Part shown: piece by piece, positions 1-12,000 of the stretch | Layout of the letters: each line of letters starts with the position of its first letter | Numbering within the stretch: position 1 is the first letter of the stretch | DNA from: Lethocerus indicus | Taxonomy: Eukaryota > Arthropoda > Insecta > Hemiptera > Belostomatidae | Reading direction: 5' to 3' | Assembly (NCBI GenBank): GCA_019843655.1 | Contig: JACDQD010000102.1 | Span: 6,209,501 to 6,273,500 of the forward strand | Length of the DNA: 64,000 nucleotides | Program-made: the position numbers and the translations under genes | Notes under the pieces: model-generated | What the model was told of the DNA's origin: nothing | Seen by the model: only the letters and a program-made list of their open reading frames with translations | The model's database searches: none

Positions 1-2148
1 CTTGATTATGTGCAATCCTGGGATTAGAGTGACACATTTTTTCCCATCGACAATACCATTCATTGATTTTACTGTAGGTTCGGAAAGAGCACTTATATTC
101 GTGACAGTCTGCTCTATCGATAGATATTATCTAGCTCAAAAGAGCTAAGAGATTCTTGCAAATGATGGTTGACTGGGGATAACTGAATAAAATGTACCTT
201 AAAGGGGTGGGTATATTTTAAGTATTTCTTGAGAATAAATGACTTAAATTCTAAGGTCCATTCGGGGACCAAATGAACCGGTCTAAAGAGACTGCACTAA
301 ATCTTGGAAAACTTTACATTAGCAGTCTCAAACTGAAACTCGAGTTGACTCCGGAGAGGTACATATAAAGTATTATCGGAGTGAACAACGATTCCCTGGT
401 GAGCCAATCCTAGAGTAATAGCTTTCGAGCAGAACTTTCTTCCCCATCTGAGAAAGGACGATATATAGCTGACGCAATTTTATTTCCTTTACAATACTAA
501 TGATAGGGGAAACTCAAAATTCCATTTTCCCACGTGGCACACATTGCTATTATTATTGGGGGTATCCTTAATTTTGCATAATTATTGAATAATTGTGTAT
601 GGCGAATAATTACTTAAAATTTTAATTACAAATTTTTTAGAACTGTATTTTGTCCAATTCTCGAAGATGCCAACTTAAAATAAGCTTTCTGAAACATTAA
701 AGTTTTTTAGAAATGCATGTGTTGCGATTCATATTCGTAGTATACTATATAATACTATTTGTTGCCAACACTGTTGGTAACAGGTAAATCTAGTATTCTA
801 ATAATAATTTAATTTCCCCATAACGTGAATAGCGATTGCTGTTTCTGTAAGATATTTTTATAATTGTAAGGAATCCAGTTTTAGAGGAATTTGGAGGGTC
901 TGAGATAACCGTCACTCCAAATAGAGGTGTCTGTCTTGCGGTTATGCGCCACCACACTTAGGCATAACAGCATAGTTCGTACAGGTAACCCCTCCCGCCC
1001 CCCGCCACCACTATTATGGGCTAATGGGGCGTTGCTTGTCCCATTAATGATGGGCTATCAAGATGTACGCCGCGTCGCGGTCTACCCGTTTGTGCGGCCG
1101 GAGTTAACTAGCGGGCCAGATTATAGGCCGGCCGGCCGGTGTCGAACGCCAAAGTGACATTGGCGGTCGTGCACACACACTAAGGCATACGCGTACGCAT
1201 ATGCGTATTAATATCTGCACGCCCTCCCTCTCCAGTGTTCGGGCCAGAGGCTGCCATAGACAATGGGACATATGATATTATTGATGTATTTTGGGTACCC
1301 CAACTGCTAGCACCTTGATATATTTGCTGCTTTTCTGCCGCGTAATCGAGCTGTTGTTTTATTGTTTCTGTTGCTCTGTCGTCTTTCTCGTCTGGGACTG
1401 TTGCTGCCAGTATAAACGAAATTCTTCCTTCTACACGATTCATAGGGCGTACTCTGTAGATCTCTGCATCTGTGTGTTGATAGGACCTGTCATCTGAGGT
1501 CTCTCGTGCTCTAATGCGTCTTGAATAATCTCCTTGATGCTGGAGCCTATTTCCATCTGTATTTCCACTCTTGTAGTGTTCCACTTGGATGTTGCTTTTT
1601 TGGCAAGCTGTGTTCAGACGCATCTTGATTAGATTTTAATGTCAATAATTGATGTCTCATTTTGAAATAATTTTTCTCCCATAATCCATTTATTTCTATT
1701 ATTTATCTTCGGGCTATAAGGACTTTAATTGTTAGGCTTAAGTGTTATATTATCTTTTTTCCATGAAAGGCCATAAATCCGTCGTAATAATATTTGCGAG
1801 GACATTGTTTCACACTGAAAATATCCTGCATAATAGTGGATTTTTCAGCTTGAGGCCAGAAGAATATTATACTCCTCAGTTTTTTATGCACTTGAATAAG
1901 TTAGTCTGGCAAAATTACGAAGGTTGGTGTATTATGAACTGTTATCTTTAATCAGTAACTTGGTTCGTTACTTGATAACGCTCGGTGAAATATGTCCAAC
2001 AGTGCTAGCGCGAACATTGCGGGTAAACATAAGCAACAGGTAGACACACCCAACAGAGATTTATTTCCCAGTAACAAAAGTTTGTTGTTTGGAATGGGTA
2101 GCCTTTTATGTATGGTATTTTGATCATATTTGTGTGCTGAAATACGCA

Positions 2149-2149
<1 letters not shown>
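1..2149. other. Non-coding flank with one GC-rich island
   Basis: AT-rich DNA with no recognisable gene. A GC-rich, CpG-rich island lies at about 890-1160 and contains a run of overlapping GGCC/CCGG words near 1128-1140. Next to it, near 1190-1207, is a self-complementary purine/pyrimidine-alternating stretch built on ACGCGT and GCATATGC. From 1180 to 1623 the minus strand holds the longest open frame of the window (147 codons). It is rich in Gln, Lys, Glu and Arg and is described separately. Nothing else in this stretch looks like a coding or RNA gene. Confidence 0.6.
1180..1623 (-). pseudogene. Longest ORF, possibly a decayed coding fragment of unknown family
   Basis: A 147-codon frame opens with ATG on the minus strand and is the longest in the window. 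Its strand is purine-rich and the product is hydrophilic (Gln, Lys, Glu, Arg, Asp), with no membrane segment and no motif I recognise. A second frame over the 5' part (about 1450-1610) also gives a helix-like, Glu/Gln/Ile-rich peptide of about 50 residues between stops. Overlapping coding-like frames can mean a decayed, frameshifted ORF such as a retrotransposon gag, but that is inference. In 64 kb of moderately AT-rich DNA one ORF of this length can occur by chance. No splice sites, zinc knuckle or protease motif support it. Confidence 0.15.
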
Positions 2150-2235
<86 letters not shown>

Positions 2236-2236
2236 T
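2150..2236. repeat. Compound microsatellite (AT)n-(GATA)n
   Basis: About 18 AT dinucleotides run directly into about 12 uninterrupted GATA tetranucleotides. The tract is pure, so it is probably young and length-polymorphic. GATA arrays next to AT arrays are common in animal genomes. Confidence 0.97.
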
Positions 2237-5172
2237 GCGTGAAATTTCGGTTGTTATGACAACAGTAGTTTCATTCGGTTAGTTCAGGACTTCAAGAGCT
2301 ACTCCTTCAAAATACAGGAATTCGAATTGGAATTAGAGTAAAGTTGAAGTTGTCAAAATAACGCTGATACCATTAAAACAATACAATTACAAAAACATAG
2401 CATTAAAAGCGGTTGAGAGACTTGTGCTTGTTACTTGAAACTTTTATGGAATTAGAATTACTGAATTAGTGTACTAATGAGACTGTGGGCTACATCGCGG
2501 TTGACCGTTTTTATTAAACTTAGGCTTCAGTAATTTCCCACAAAATTTCCCCCGTGTCTCTGACTTCGAAATTTCCGACACCTATTACCAGATTAAGTTG
2601 ATATTAATGACTCATCCCAACTGTAACGAAAGGGGGCGTTCACGATCCACCGCGCATATGCGTGCGACTCGGCAGAGTTCGTTAAGAAACTATCGCCTGA
2701 ACTTAACGAAGTATATCAGCCATTGTCGGCGCCAACAAGCACCGCCAATCAGGAAGTTGAGCCTCGGTCGCGTGGGCGAGGGGAAGTTAGGCGAATCGAA
2801 GCACGAGTACATAGGCAAACTTGAAGCATAAAACGGATTTAACGGCTGGGAAACATATTTACGCAGCTCAGGCTAACTCCAGGGACAATTGGGTTCTTAC
2901 TTGCTTAGGTCTAACGGATGTAATATAAACACCTAGAACCAAGATTAAAATTATATCCCCTGATGAAAAATAAGATTCCTGAAATTTCTACCTTGCAGCG
3001 ATCCTATGAAATATGCTATCATGCTCGGATGTTCTAAAATATTATGGACCCCCAAATGAATATCCTAATTGTAGAAGTTAAGTTTTATACTTTGTAAATG
3101 TTGATGTATTACATTCTGTATTATGACAATTATTCGTCGTTTTTCATGGATGTTTTAATTTATGTTTGTGATTTCAGTTAACTAGGAAGTATATGTATCT
3201 AATAGAAATTAAAAGGAAATGTAAAATAGGCCAATGCTGGCCTGTGTTCCCATTGTAAAGAGTGCCAATTAATAAGAAATTCATTAATTCCTGTAAATGG
3301 TAATTGAGTGGGGAGGGGGTATACAAATGAAGGGAAGCCAATACATCAGTAACATAAAGATAATAACAGTAATAACGATATAATGGATTATACGGTAGGA
3401 AATCCCCTTTAAAATGAACTTTATAGGAACAAAGCGAGAACGTCTGTGTATTTACGGTTGGCGAGGTAAAGGTTCGGATAAAGGGCCTTGCATTTAATTG
3501 CGAGTAAGCTCATTTCCTTATTAGGCCTGAATTATTCTTCTGCACAAGTTCCCGTTTTACAGGACCGCACGGGTCACAATAGGGGCCCCATTACCGTCTC
3601 AGTGCCACCTTTATAGCAGTAGAGCTAGTACACCATATGTCCAGTTCTATATTCTTTCCCATTGCAAACTCTAAGAAGGTCTGAGTAATTTGCAATGGAA
3701 TCATATCGTAACTGAAGTTTTTCTGACATTTGGGGAGCGAGTATGAGAAAGAATGATAATCCTGGGAAGGTCGTTGGGACGAGTGCGCCTGTGGAAAAAG
3801 AGTTTTGCGCGATTATGGTAGAGTCGATGGAAGACTTGGTTTAGAATATTCCATTTTACTGAGTAGAAAGAAACGCGAGCTTTGCGGTTGGGGAGAATGG
3901 CCGTGTTTACGATTCAATTCCCTGGATTGAGACAGAAAGTGGAAAAAGAATGAGAGTGCGATGCCATAACAATTCCGGCAGAACGATAGAAACCATACTA
4001 GTTGGTAAAGAAAGATCTGTTTGGACTTTCGACCTATTAACCGTTGTCGAGAAATGTGATCTTTCATCGTTGCAGAAATAAGTCATGTTTATTAAATAGA
4101 GAAATCGGAGGATAAAAATAGGAAATATTTTAACAAAGAATATTTATTGTCTGTATAATTTTAACTTTCTTATTGTTTGATTTATATGAAATCCAGAAAC
4201 CACAATTTATTCAGGCGGAAAATCAAAAACCTATTTTTTCATCAAAAACGTTCTTTAATGTTTGAATGTAAGGCTTCCGGCTGATAACTCCAGCATTTGT
4301 GATTCCGACCGTTCAGAGAGTAAATATTCGATTACACCTGGCGTGATTAAACAAAAAATTAAACGATTTTTTGTAGAATAATAATTGGAAAATACAGTGT
4401 ATATGTGGAACGCATTTATACATTTTTAATGGAAATAAAAAGTATTTTATTATATTACCTTAATCTATGTTGGTGTAATTCATACCCTGGAATACGGCGG
4501 TGCATGGCGGGTTTACGGTAGCGATTGGTACACAGCGACGTGTTTACATTTGCGCATGGTCGTCACGTGCATTATCATCGCAAATAAAAGTAGATTATAT
4601 ATTCATCCGGTCGTGGTGGTTGAATATATTGGCGATAAGGAGGCTGAGGGCTGTGGGGGTCCTCGATAACGCGGCCACTTGTTTCGGTGGGGGCCGGTGC
4701 TAACAACCGTTTGGCAGGCCCTCGATGTTGACCGCAAGGGGGCCTCCTCTAATGGCCCTAGAGCGGGCCCTGCGGTAGCCCCGTGAATCATCCCCGTTTC
4801 AACTTCGTCTTTTAATGGCCGTCATTCCCGACACCTGCACATCTCCCCTGGACTTGTTAAGAGACCGGAGTATCCAGGGAAATGGGCGCGATGCAGCATT
4901 AATTCTCGAATGGGGGTATGATTTATTGGACTTACCTTGGGAGACTTTAATATACTTTCCTCTTACCGCTCGGCCGTTAGGAAACTGTAACTCCTAATTG
5001 TTGAAAAAATTTATGAAGTCAATATGAAGTTTCTATTGAAGCATAATATATAGAACTAGTGTTTCGTAAATAACTCCTTCTCGCCTGGCCACCACTGTTT
5101 TAATATAGTCAGAAGCTAATATATATAAACGTACCACTTAAATTTGTAACTTAGCCGGTGTTTATCTTTCAG
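2237..5172. other. Non-coding stretch with islands at 2620-2850, 3440-3640 and 4480-5000
   Basis: AT-rich DNA interrupted by three GC-richer islands. The 4480-5000 island is the strongest, with many CGG, GGCC and GGGCC words, and yields several overlapping ORFs of 60-67 codons in different frames, none convincing. A good donor-like site (CAAG followed by GTAAGT) lies on the minus strand at about 4933-4938, but I could not pair it with a coding exon. No gene or RNA is supported. Confidence 0.55.
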
Positions 5173-5247
5173 TTTGGGTATTGTTTCGGAATATCGAAAT
5201 GGTAAGATAATCCAATTACTTGTCGGAAGAAACGAACCGAGGTTCGG
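5173..5247 (+). other. Candidate internal exon (or 29-nt microexon)
   Basis: A good acceptor (pyrimidine-rich tract ending TTTATCTTTCAG) precedes position 5173. Two good donors follow: GGTAAGAT, with intron start at 5202, and GGTAAGTT, with intron start at 5248. The longer version is 75 bases and open in one frame, giving a 24-residue peptide with a mix of hydrophobic and charged residues. The shorter version would be a 29-base microexon open in all three frames. Tight acceptor-donor spacing with two near-consensus donors is the only evidence. I do not recognise the peptide and no neighbouring exon was found. Chance pairing of splice-like sites in 64 kb is quite possible. Confidence 0.17.
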
Positions 5248-5248
5248 G

Positions 5249-8200
5249 TAAGTTGAATTTATGTTTTAAAATAAGCGCGGTACAAGTTAATTGTAGGTGA
5301 ATTGGCAATGTTATATCAATTCAGTGGAGAACCTTAGGAACAGCCCGGTTTAATTCTTTCTAGAGCTTCCTCAGTTAATATCGAGTCCCCAGTAGGTCTG
5401 AATTGGAAGCGAATGGGCCGACTCGATAGGCTCGCAAAGCACTTAACTTCGTTTCCTTCTCACTGCCTCTCATTGTATTTGAACGCTTTGAACGTCAAAG
5501 AAGTTTTAAATTGCTTTCTCTCTATTTCATTAATACCACGCGAAATGTGGATTGTGTAGAATATAAAATGTTTTCATTGTATAGTTAATCCAGTGTTAAT
5601 AGTTACTTAACTGCATTCATTCACCTACGTAATAATTTCAATATGATTTCACGCTATATTATCAGTTTGTCTACCTTTCCTGCTTTTCTTACTTTTGTTG
5701 GTCTAAGTAGTTTTAGGTACGGATGAAGTAGGTCGGGAGTATCTCTAAATTGGTCCTGCACATTAACTGCTTAAGGTCAAGCGAAGGTATGGAATCGGAG
5801 TGTATTTCATCATTTCTGGATACATACGCATCATTTCAGAGTATATGCGATTTATGTTCCAAAAAACATTAAACCCCCCTCAACCGGTACATTTCGGAAG
5901 TGCGGTGATTAAAAATAATATTTGTTTTGTTTTCCCCGGAAGATAATTCAGCCCCTGGGAAAATGAGGGCTGCATTAGGGGCTCCCGACATACGGAAATA
6001 TTTTTAGGCGACCGAAGGCCGAGAGATTCGTGATCCAAAACAAGGGGCGGGCATTAAGCCGTCAATATTGGAGTGGTGGAAGGGGTGAAAAGGTGATGCG
6101 GAATCATCCCCGGTTCGAGACCCGGCATAATGAACGACAATCCTCCAACCAGCCACCTGCCCTCCGGCTCCTATCACAAATTGTTCCAATGAAATTCCTT
6201 CGACGCTGTCATGGACCTTAGCCGGCCGATGAGATGGTCTGAGAGTAAAAAATAATCACCCTCGTTATAAATTCTCTAACTGGCCTGGCAACGACCATAC
6301 ATTATTATTTAGGAGGGATTATTTCCTTTTTTTGACTATATTTAATTCTATTAATTTCTAATAGTTTTGCTGTGTAATGCGATGATGAGGGTAATATTAA
6401 GTACTTAGTGGTAGAGAAGCGTAAAAAGGATATCTAATCACCAAAAAAGACCCTTCGAAAGATGAAATGGAATACCTTCGTGTAATCAATTGACTGATGT
6501 AACTCGGTAGGTGTACTTTACAGACTAACTCTAAATGATCTCCGAACCTTTCAAGAGCTCCTTCTAAACCTCTCTTTGAATTTTGTAATAAATATAATTT
6601 CAACGACTCAATTTACCGCGAAATTACGTTGGAATTACAGAGTTAATGGGGTCTCTAAGTTCATATTGTGGTAATGAACCTTCCGAATATGTCATCCAGA
6701 ACAGAAATGTGGGTGACACCTTCGTTAAAACGTAACACCGCAGAGGTGCGGCAGTTTTACAAGGTTGTTATGGAAGCGCCTCGACTGCACTTTATGGTGA
6801 GTTTCCCCCCGGGCCACTAGTTATTACCTAGACGGTGGGTCGGGAGACAGCATTTCTGCGGAGAAAGGTCATAAAAATGGTCAATTTAGGTATAAGCCTG
6901 TCATATTCCTACGAAAATAAAATAAATTTAATAAATAATTTCTTTTAATAAAAATATACCTGAAATATGCAAAATAATTATAAACATGAAAACTATTATT
7001 TATCAATACTCAAAGTAAAAACAATGTCTGTAAGCAGAAAATTAAACATTATTTTTATATTCGCAAATAATACTATAGATACTGCTCATTACTATTGTTA
7101 AGTACCATCACACGGATGTACCATCGGAGTATACCTTCAGAGAATTCTCGGCGACCACTCTGTCCCTTCGGATCGGAAAAGTTAATTTACGGGAAGATTC
7201 GTTGGGGAGTCAAGTGGAGTGGCCGGCGGAGACAGACAATACGGAGGATCCATTACATAAATGAGCCGGGGCATCGATTGTGGGACATTATTTAGCGCGG
7301 TGGCTAGGAGTTATAAATCTCCCTTGGAGAGAGGACGGCCCAATGCCCTCCAGCGGGCTCGTTCATCTTGTTTATTTGTATCGATTTTATTTTCTGCCCG
7401 CTCTATCGCCCCCCTTGGATTTATTTGTCACCCGGGGCCCCACCCTAGAAATGTCTCCGCAACCGACTGCCCCTAATTAATACGACGGCTCTCTGTCGTA
7501 ACTCCTGCCCTTTCCTCTACAAAATCAAATGCACTTCTCTGCCTCCTACGCCCGGACTGCTGCCTAATGAGTACCCCAGCAATTCCCCGGGGGTCAGATT
7601 TAAGATCTTGGTTTTATATACAAATCTCGATAGCGTTTTTTTTCTGTAGAATATTATATCGTCATTGGTATATTCATACGTTTATATATGCCATTACACA
7701 TAACAGACCATGCATAGGTAGTGTCAAGGATGTTCCTACTGTCAAAGGGAATGCTGCCACTTTTGGCATGGATTAAGCTGGGAAAATTGTATCACGAAAA
7801 AATGTTCATATATTAGTAAAAAAGTATCTTCCAATTTCCGTGACACCGATTTTCTTATTTTTCTCTCTACAGACGAGACATATCTGCTAACGTAAATTTT
7901 TGTTTCAATACCGCTAAAAACTTTTTTGCAAAGTAGACTGTATTTTTTGTGTGAGGGGGTGCCTCTAGAAGGAAGCCCTCAGGGTTCGGCCATCGTTCCT
8001 CGATAAACAATCCGGTACCCGAAGCGGGTGGACACGCCACAAAATTGTTATGGCGGCAATTCCGGCCAGAGCCCAGTGACACGGCTTCCGCTATTTTTCA
8101 ACCACCAACCCCCTCCCCTACACCAAAATCAATTCTTATAGCGGGGCTATGGAGCCTACCGTAAATTCCGAATAGTCGATATCCAAGCTGCGAGGGAAAT

Positions 8201-9023
8201 CCAGACAGTACATTCATACGCAGTTTCTACATTCTATATTCCCAGTATGGTCATAGAGAAGATGCGATGAATCGTTTGCCTCGATAGAAAAATGGTTTAC
8301 ATTTATTATAAAACTATAAGGCAGATTTGTCTCCCTACATTAAGGTAGCGAGTAAAAATATTGAATATATTTCACTGTTTTTTTTATATAAAAATAGTCT
8401 TTCGGTGTGATTTAGTTTGGATTATTCTTTTTAAATTATAATTGTGTATTACATGAGTCTTTTGGAATTCATATTACGCCTAAAGTCTGATAGGCAGTAA
8501 TTAAAAATGTCATTAACTGTGTTTATTATTTGATAATAGGATCGTGATATTAGTGTGCTCCCCTAGACTAGAATGGATGTCTTTAAAGCAATGAACAAAT
8601 GTATTTGTAACCCTTATTATTGGTTTGATATATATTACTTTGTAGGTAACACTGAAGTAATACTATTGTACATAGAAAGTAGCCCTAACGTGTCCGACGT
8701 GAACTCACATGATCGTGATGGGGCATTAAAGAAATACATTCAGAATATATTTAGTGACATTCAATCAGAATAATTATCCACATAATGTGTTGAACGCACA
8801 ATAAAAAGTGGGGCCAAATAATTTCCGGCCTAAACATTTCTGACTGCAGTTTGAGGTTAACGACACGGTCCTCGACAATGTGCTCAAGGGTTTAGCAGTT
8901 CTAATTCAAACTGAAATTGTATTGCGCTTGGTGGAGGTCGTTTATTCGCCGCAAGTACAACTCCAATTATGTGCGTGGTCCCCATTACCGCTCGTCTCCG
9001 AGGAGCCCCATTGTGTTCTCTGC
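5249..9023. other. Non-coding stretch with islands at 5970-6240, 6690-6860, 7130-7600, 7950-8200 and 8800-9000
   Basis: AT-rich and CpG-rich DNA alternate. The island near 6050-6135 contains a tRNA-like segment with a perfect internal promoter B box, discussed under findings. A strong acceptor-like site (TTTTTCTCTCTACAG) ends at about 7872 with no convincing exon after it. Overlapping ORFs of 60-71 codons at 7095-7480 sit in the GC-rich island in several frames and look like low-stop-density artefacts. Confidence 0.55.
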
Positions 9024-9024
9024 T

Positions 9025-9050
9025 CACACACACACACACACACACACACA
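9025..9050. repeat. (CA)13 microsatellite
   Basis: Thirteen uninterrupted CA dinucleotides. The 70-codon minus-strand ORF crossing this tract encodes a Cys-Val run from the repeat and is not a gene. Confidence 0.97.
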
Positions 9051-12000
9051 AACCCTTAGTGCTTCCCCTGAATGATAACATTATTAAGAATCCCACATGA
9101 ACTTATGCCCCAATAGGCTGCATGAACAGATGCATGCTTCATCTATAGGTTGTTTCCAGTATTTATTTGCCAAATTATGGCTGAATCGATGTTCTGTGCA
9201 TGTTATATACTCTGTGTTTACTAGTTTTAAATAGAAAAATAATCACCTAGCTGCATTAATATTTTTTGTATTAAAACCAGCGAAGAAAGAATATTTTTGG
9301 ATATGTGAAATTAATTCTTTTAATAATGCCATGCCATCTCTAATATCATGTCCTTTTTCTTTTTACTTTGACTGTTTACAACTTCATAAAATATTATTCC
9401 AACAATCGGAAGCCGTCAGGTCTCCCATACAGTTCTTTCTCCTATTACTTCGTGAAAATTCAACGAAATAATGACATAAATTGAACATATTTCACGAGGT
9501 AGAATATTGTAGTTCGTCTCAGTTTATTCTCGTTCCGTGGTAATTACCCTTCCCCCTTGTAATTACCTGGGCCGGTATTTCAGGATTTCGCATTGTCCGT
9601 AATTTTCGCTCAGATTAAGCTGAAGGAGAAGGTGGCCGGAATAATGAGGATTTTTCTTGGGTGCCTAATTAAATTAAAACGAGAAGAACAGAAAAGATGA
9701 AAGTTGGCCTGGGCGGAAGGAACATTTTCATTATGAACAGAAACCATATTAAAAAATGTAAAAATTCTTAAAGATACGAAATATTAAACAATGCCAAACG
9801 AAAACATAACATCATAATCACTCCGCTTGAAAGTAAAAATGTTTCAATTGGAGCAACAATCGTATCCATGCATGGAACGTAAGGAAGACAGCTACCGAAT
9901 AACAACCGGTAAATAAACTGGATGGAAAAAATTCGAGGACCCGTCGACCACGGAGTCGAAGAGATTATGGATACATTGGCGAAGTGTTGCTGCTCTTATA
10001 AAGAAAATTATGTCTGGGCAAAGCCAAAGAAGCAGAAACTTTTTCTTGTTCGAGAGTTTAGAGTTAAGCAACGGAATTCTTCAGGGTCTGTTAACTGTAT
10101 TAAAATTATAAGAGTTAATCCTAATACGGCGATTACAGTGTAATAAATGTATGGAGATTTCGCACTAGTACCTTTACCCTATAGTTATAAATAGTTTAAT
10201 AATAAAAATATGCAATAAATCAAAGTATTAATATACTTAAGTATTAAAATACTTAATGAAAATAAATAATCAAGCAAGGTGTAATATTATGATTAACCCA
10301 ACTCTGCTCCATGTACCAAGATATATTTCATTTTTTCCTCAAATTAACTTGTAAACCATATTCAAGTATTTGTAAAATACAACGGTTTGATTAATTTTCT
10401 GACGTTACTTTTAGTTCATGAAAAATAACAATTTAAAGTACTCGATAGATCAGCAATGAAAACGTGTCTTTGATTTTCCGGCTCAACTCCCTGATTTGCT
10501 TTTATGCCAGACGGGTTTTATGAAATTCGTAATACTGCATCCAAATGAATGCTCCGATTAAATTCGCTCCCGTGGGAACACACAGAGGGGGGAATCTATT
10601 GACATAACCTAAGAATCGGCCCCGTGTGAGGAAGTACGTGAATACCAACCCACCCTCATTCCAATTACCCCTCTCAGATTTCCCCGTTTTTCACGCCCTC
10701 CTGGAACAATTAGGAAGTCTAAAACGCCCATTTAAAAGCACCGCCTTCCCTTTTCTCCTCGGGGATGGTTTGGAGCCCCAATTACGGGGCAGGCTCCGGC
10801 TCCTCTTTAGCTCGCTCTTCGTTCGAGGTCCACCAATTTAGAAGGTGGGACCCTCTTGCCAAATGGGCCGATATCTCGCCGCGTAACTCTTGGCAAGGCC
10901 ACCCCTTATGAAATGCGTTGGGGTTTGGCCAGCCTTTCGGAATGGGTTTTTGTTGCCTTGGGGCCTCCCCTCGATTTTCTGATACCTCTAGCACGGTAGA
11001 TTTTTCTTTTCTTTTCCAGTTCCTTAGTTTCTTCATTTTCTTAGATGTGTATAACGCGCCCCTCATCTTCACCCCTTGTTTTTTCTACTGATTAATTTAT
11101 GTCCTAGCGTTAAAATTCGCCCTTGTATGTGCGCCTGTGGCCTAGTGTGCTTTGTCTCTTGGATGTGTCCCTCCAAGTTTCATTCGCTATCTTAACTCAA
11201 TTTTGCGGTTTGGGATAAAACGCCTTCATCACTAGAAATTATCATCACTAGAATAGACTATTGTGAATTCGTGTGTTTCTATATTGAATGAATCAGCATC
11301 ATTCTCAGTTATTAAGAATCAAACCAACAAAAAGCGGTAATTCAAATAATTGCGAACATTGAAAGCTATGAATTATGATATATAACATTACTGACTCCGA
11401 ATTGTATATGTTATTGTCTTCTTCCGGGCATAAAGCCAGAATTATTTCCTTGTTCTTAACACTTGAAATTTAATAGACGGGACTATGGGCCCAGGGAGAA
11501 AGACTTTTGCCCGATAATCATCCCATTGAGGACGCCCGTTTGTTTTGCGAAACAAATTCATTTAATCCTTTCCCTCGCGAACGCGAATAGAAATAAATGA
11601 TTAATTTCGGATAATTTAATCTTATTATTTCGAAGGAAGAGGAGGGTCTCTCAACGACGGGGGGCATTTAGCCCCGACAACGGGCCTATTGATTCTGGTC
11701 CTTCACATTTAAATCCGGTGAATGCAAATCGGCCGGATTAAAAGGGTCGGGGCGAGAGTTGTTTCGGTGAATATCTCTTTTCAGATAAATTGCTTTTCAA
11801 GTCGGTCCGTGCTTCCTACCGGCTACATCCATCCCCCGATGGCTGCCATGCAAATACTTTTAAGCCCCGCACCCAATCATTTCCAGATTCTGATTTGTTG
11901 TTTTGAGGATTAATCAGACTGCCGTTCCGGATTTGGCGTAAATTTCAATTCAATTTAGACCGACTTTTCTAGAAGTTAAATTACAGTGGGTACGGAACGT

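Noticed and set aside
1188..1207. Alternating purine-pyrimidine palindrome near ACGCGTACGCATATGCGT
   Set aside because: Short self-complementary word, compatible with chance in a CpG-rich island; no second copy or function evident.
8884..9096. 70-codon minus ORF with a Cys-Val run
   Set aside because: It crosses the CA microsatellite; no domain.
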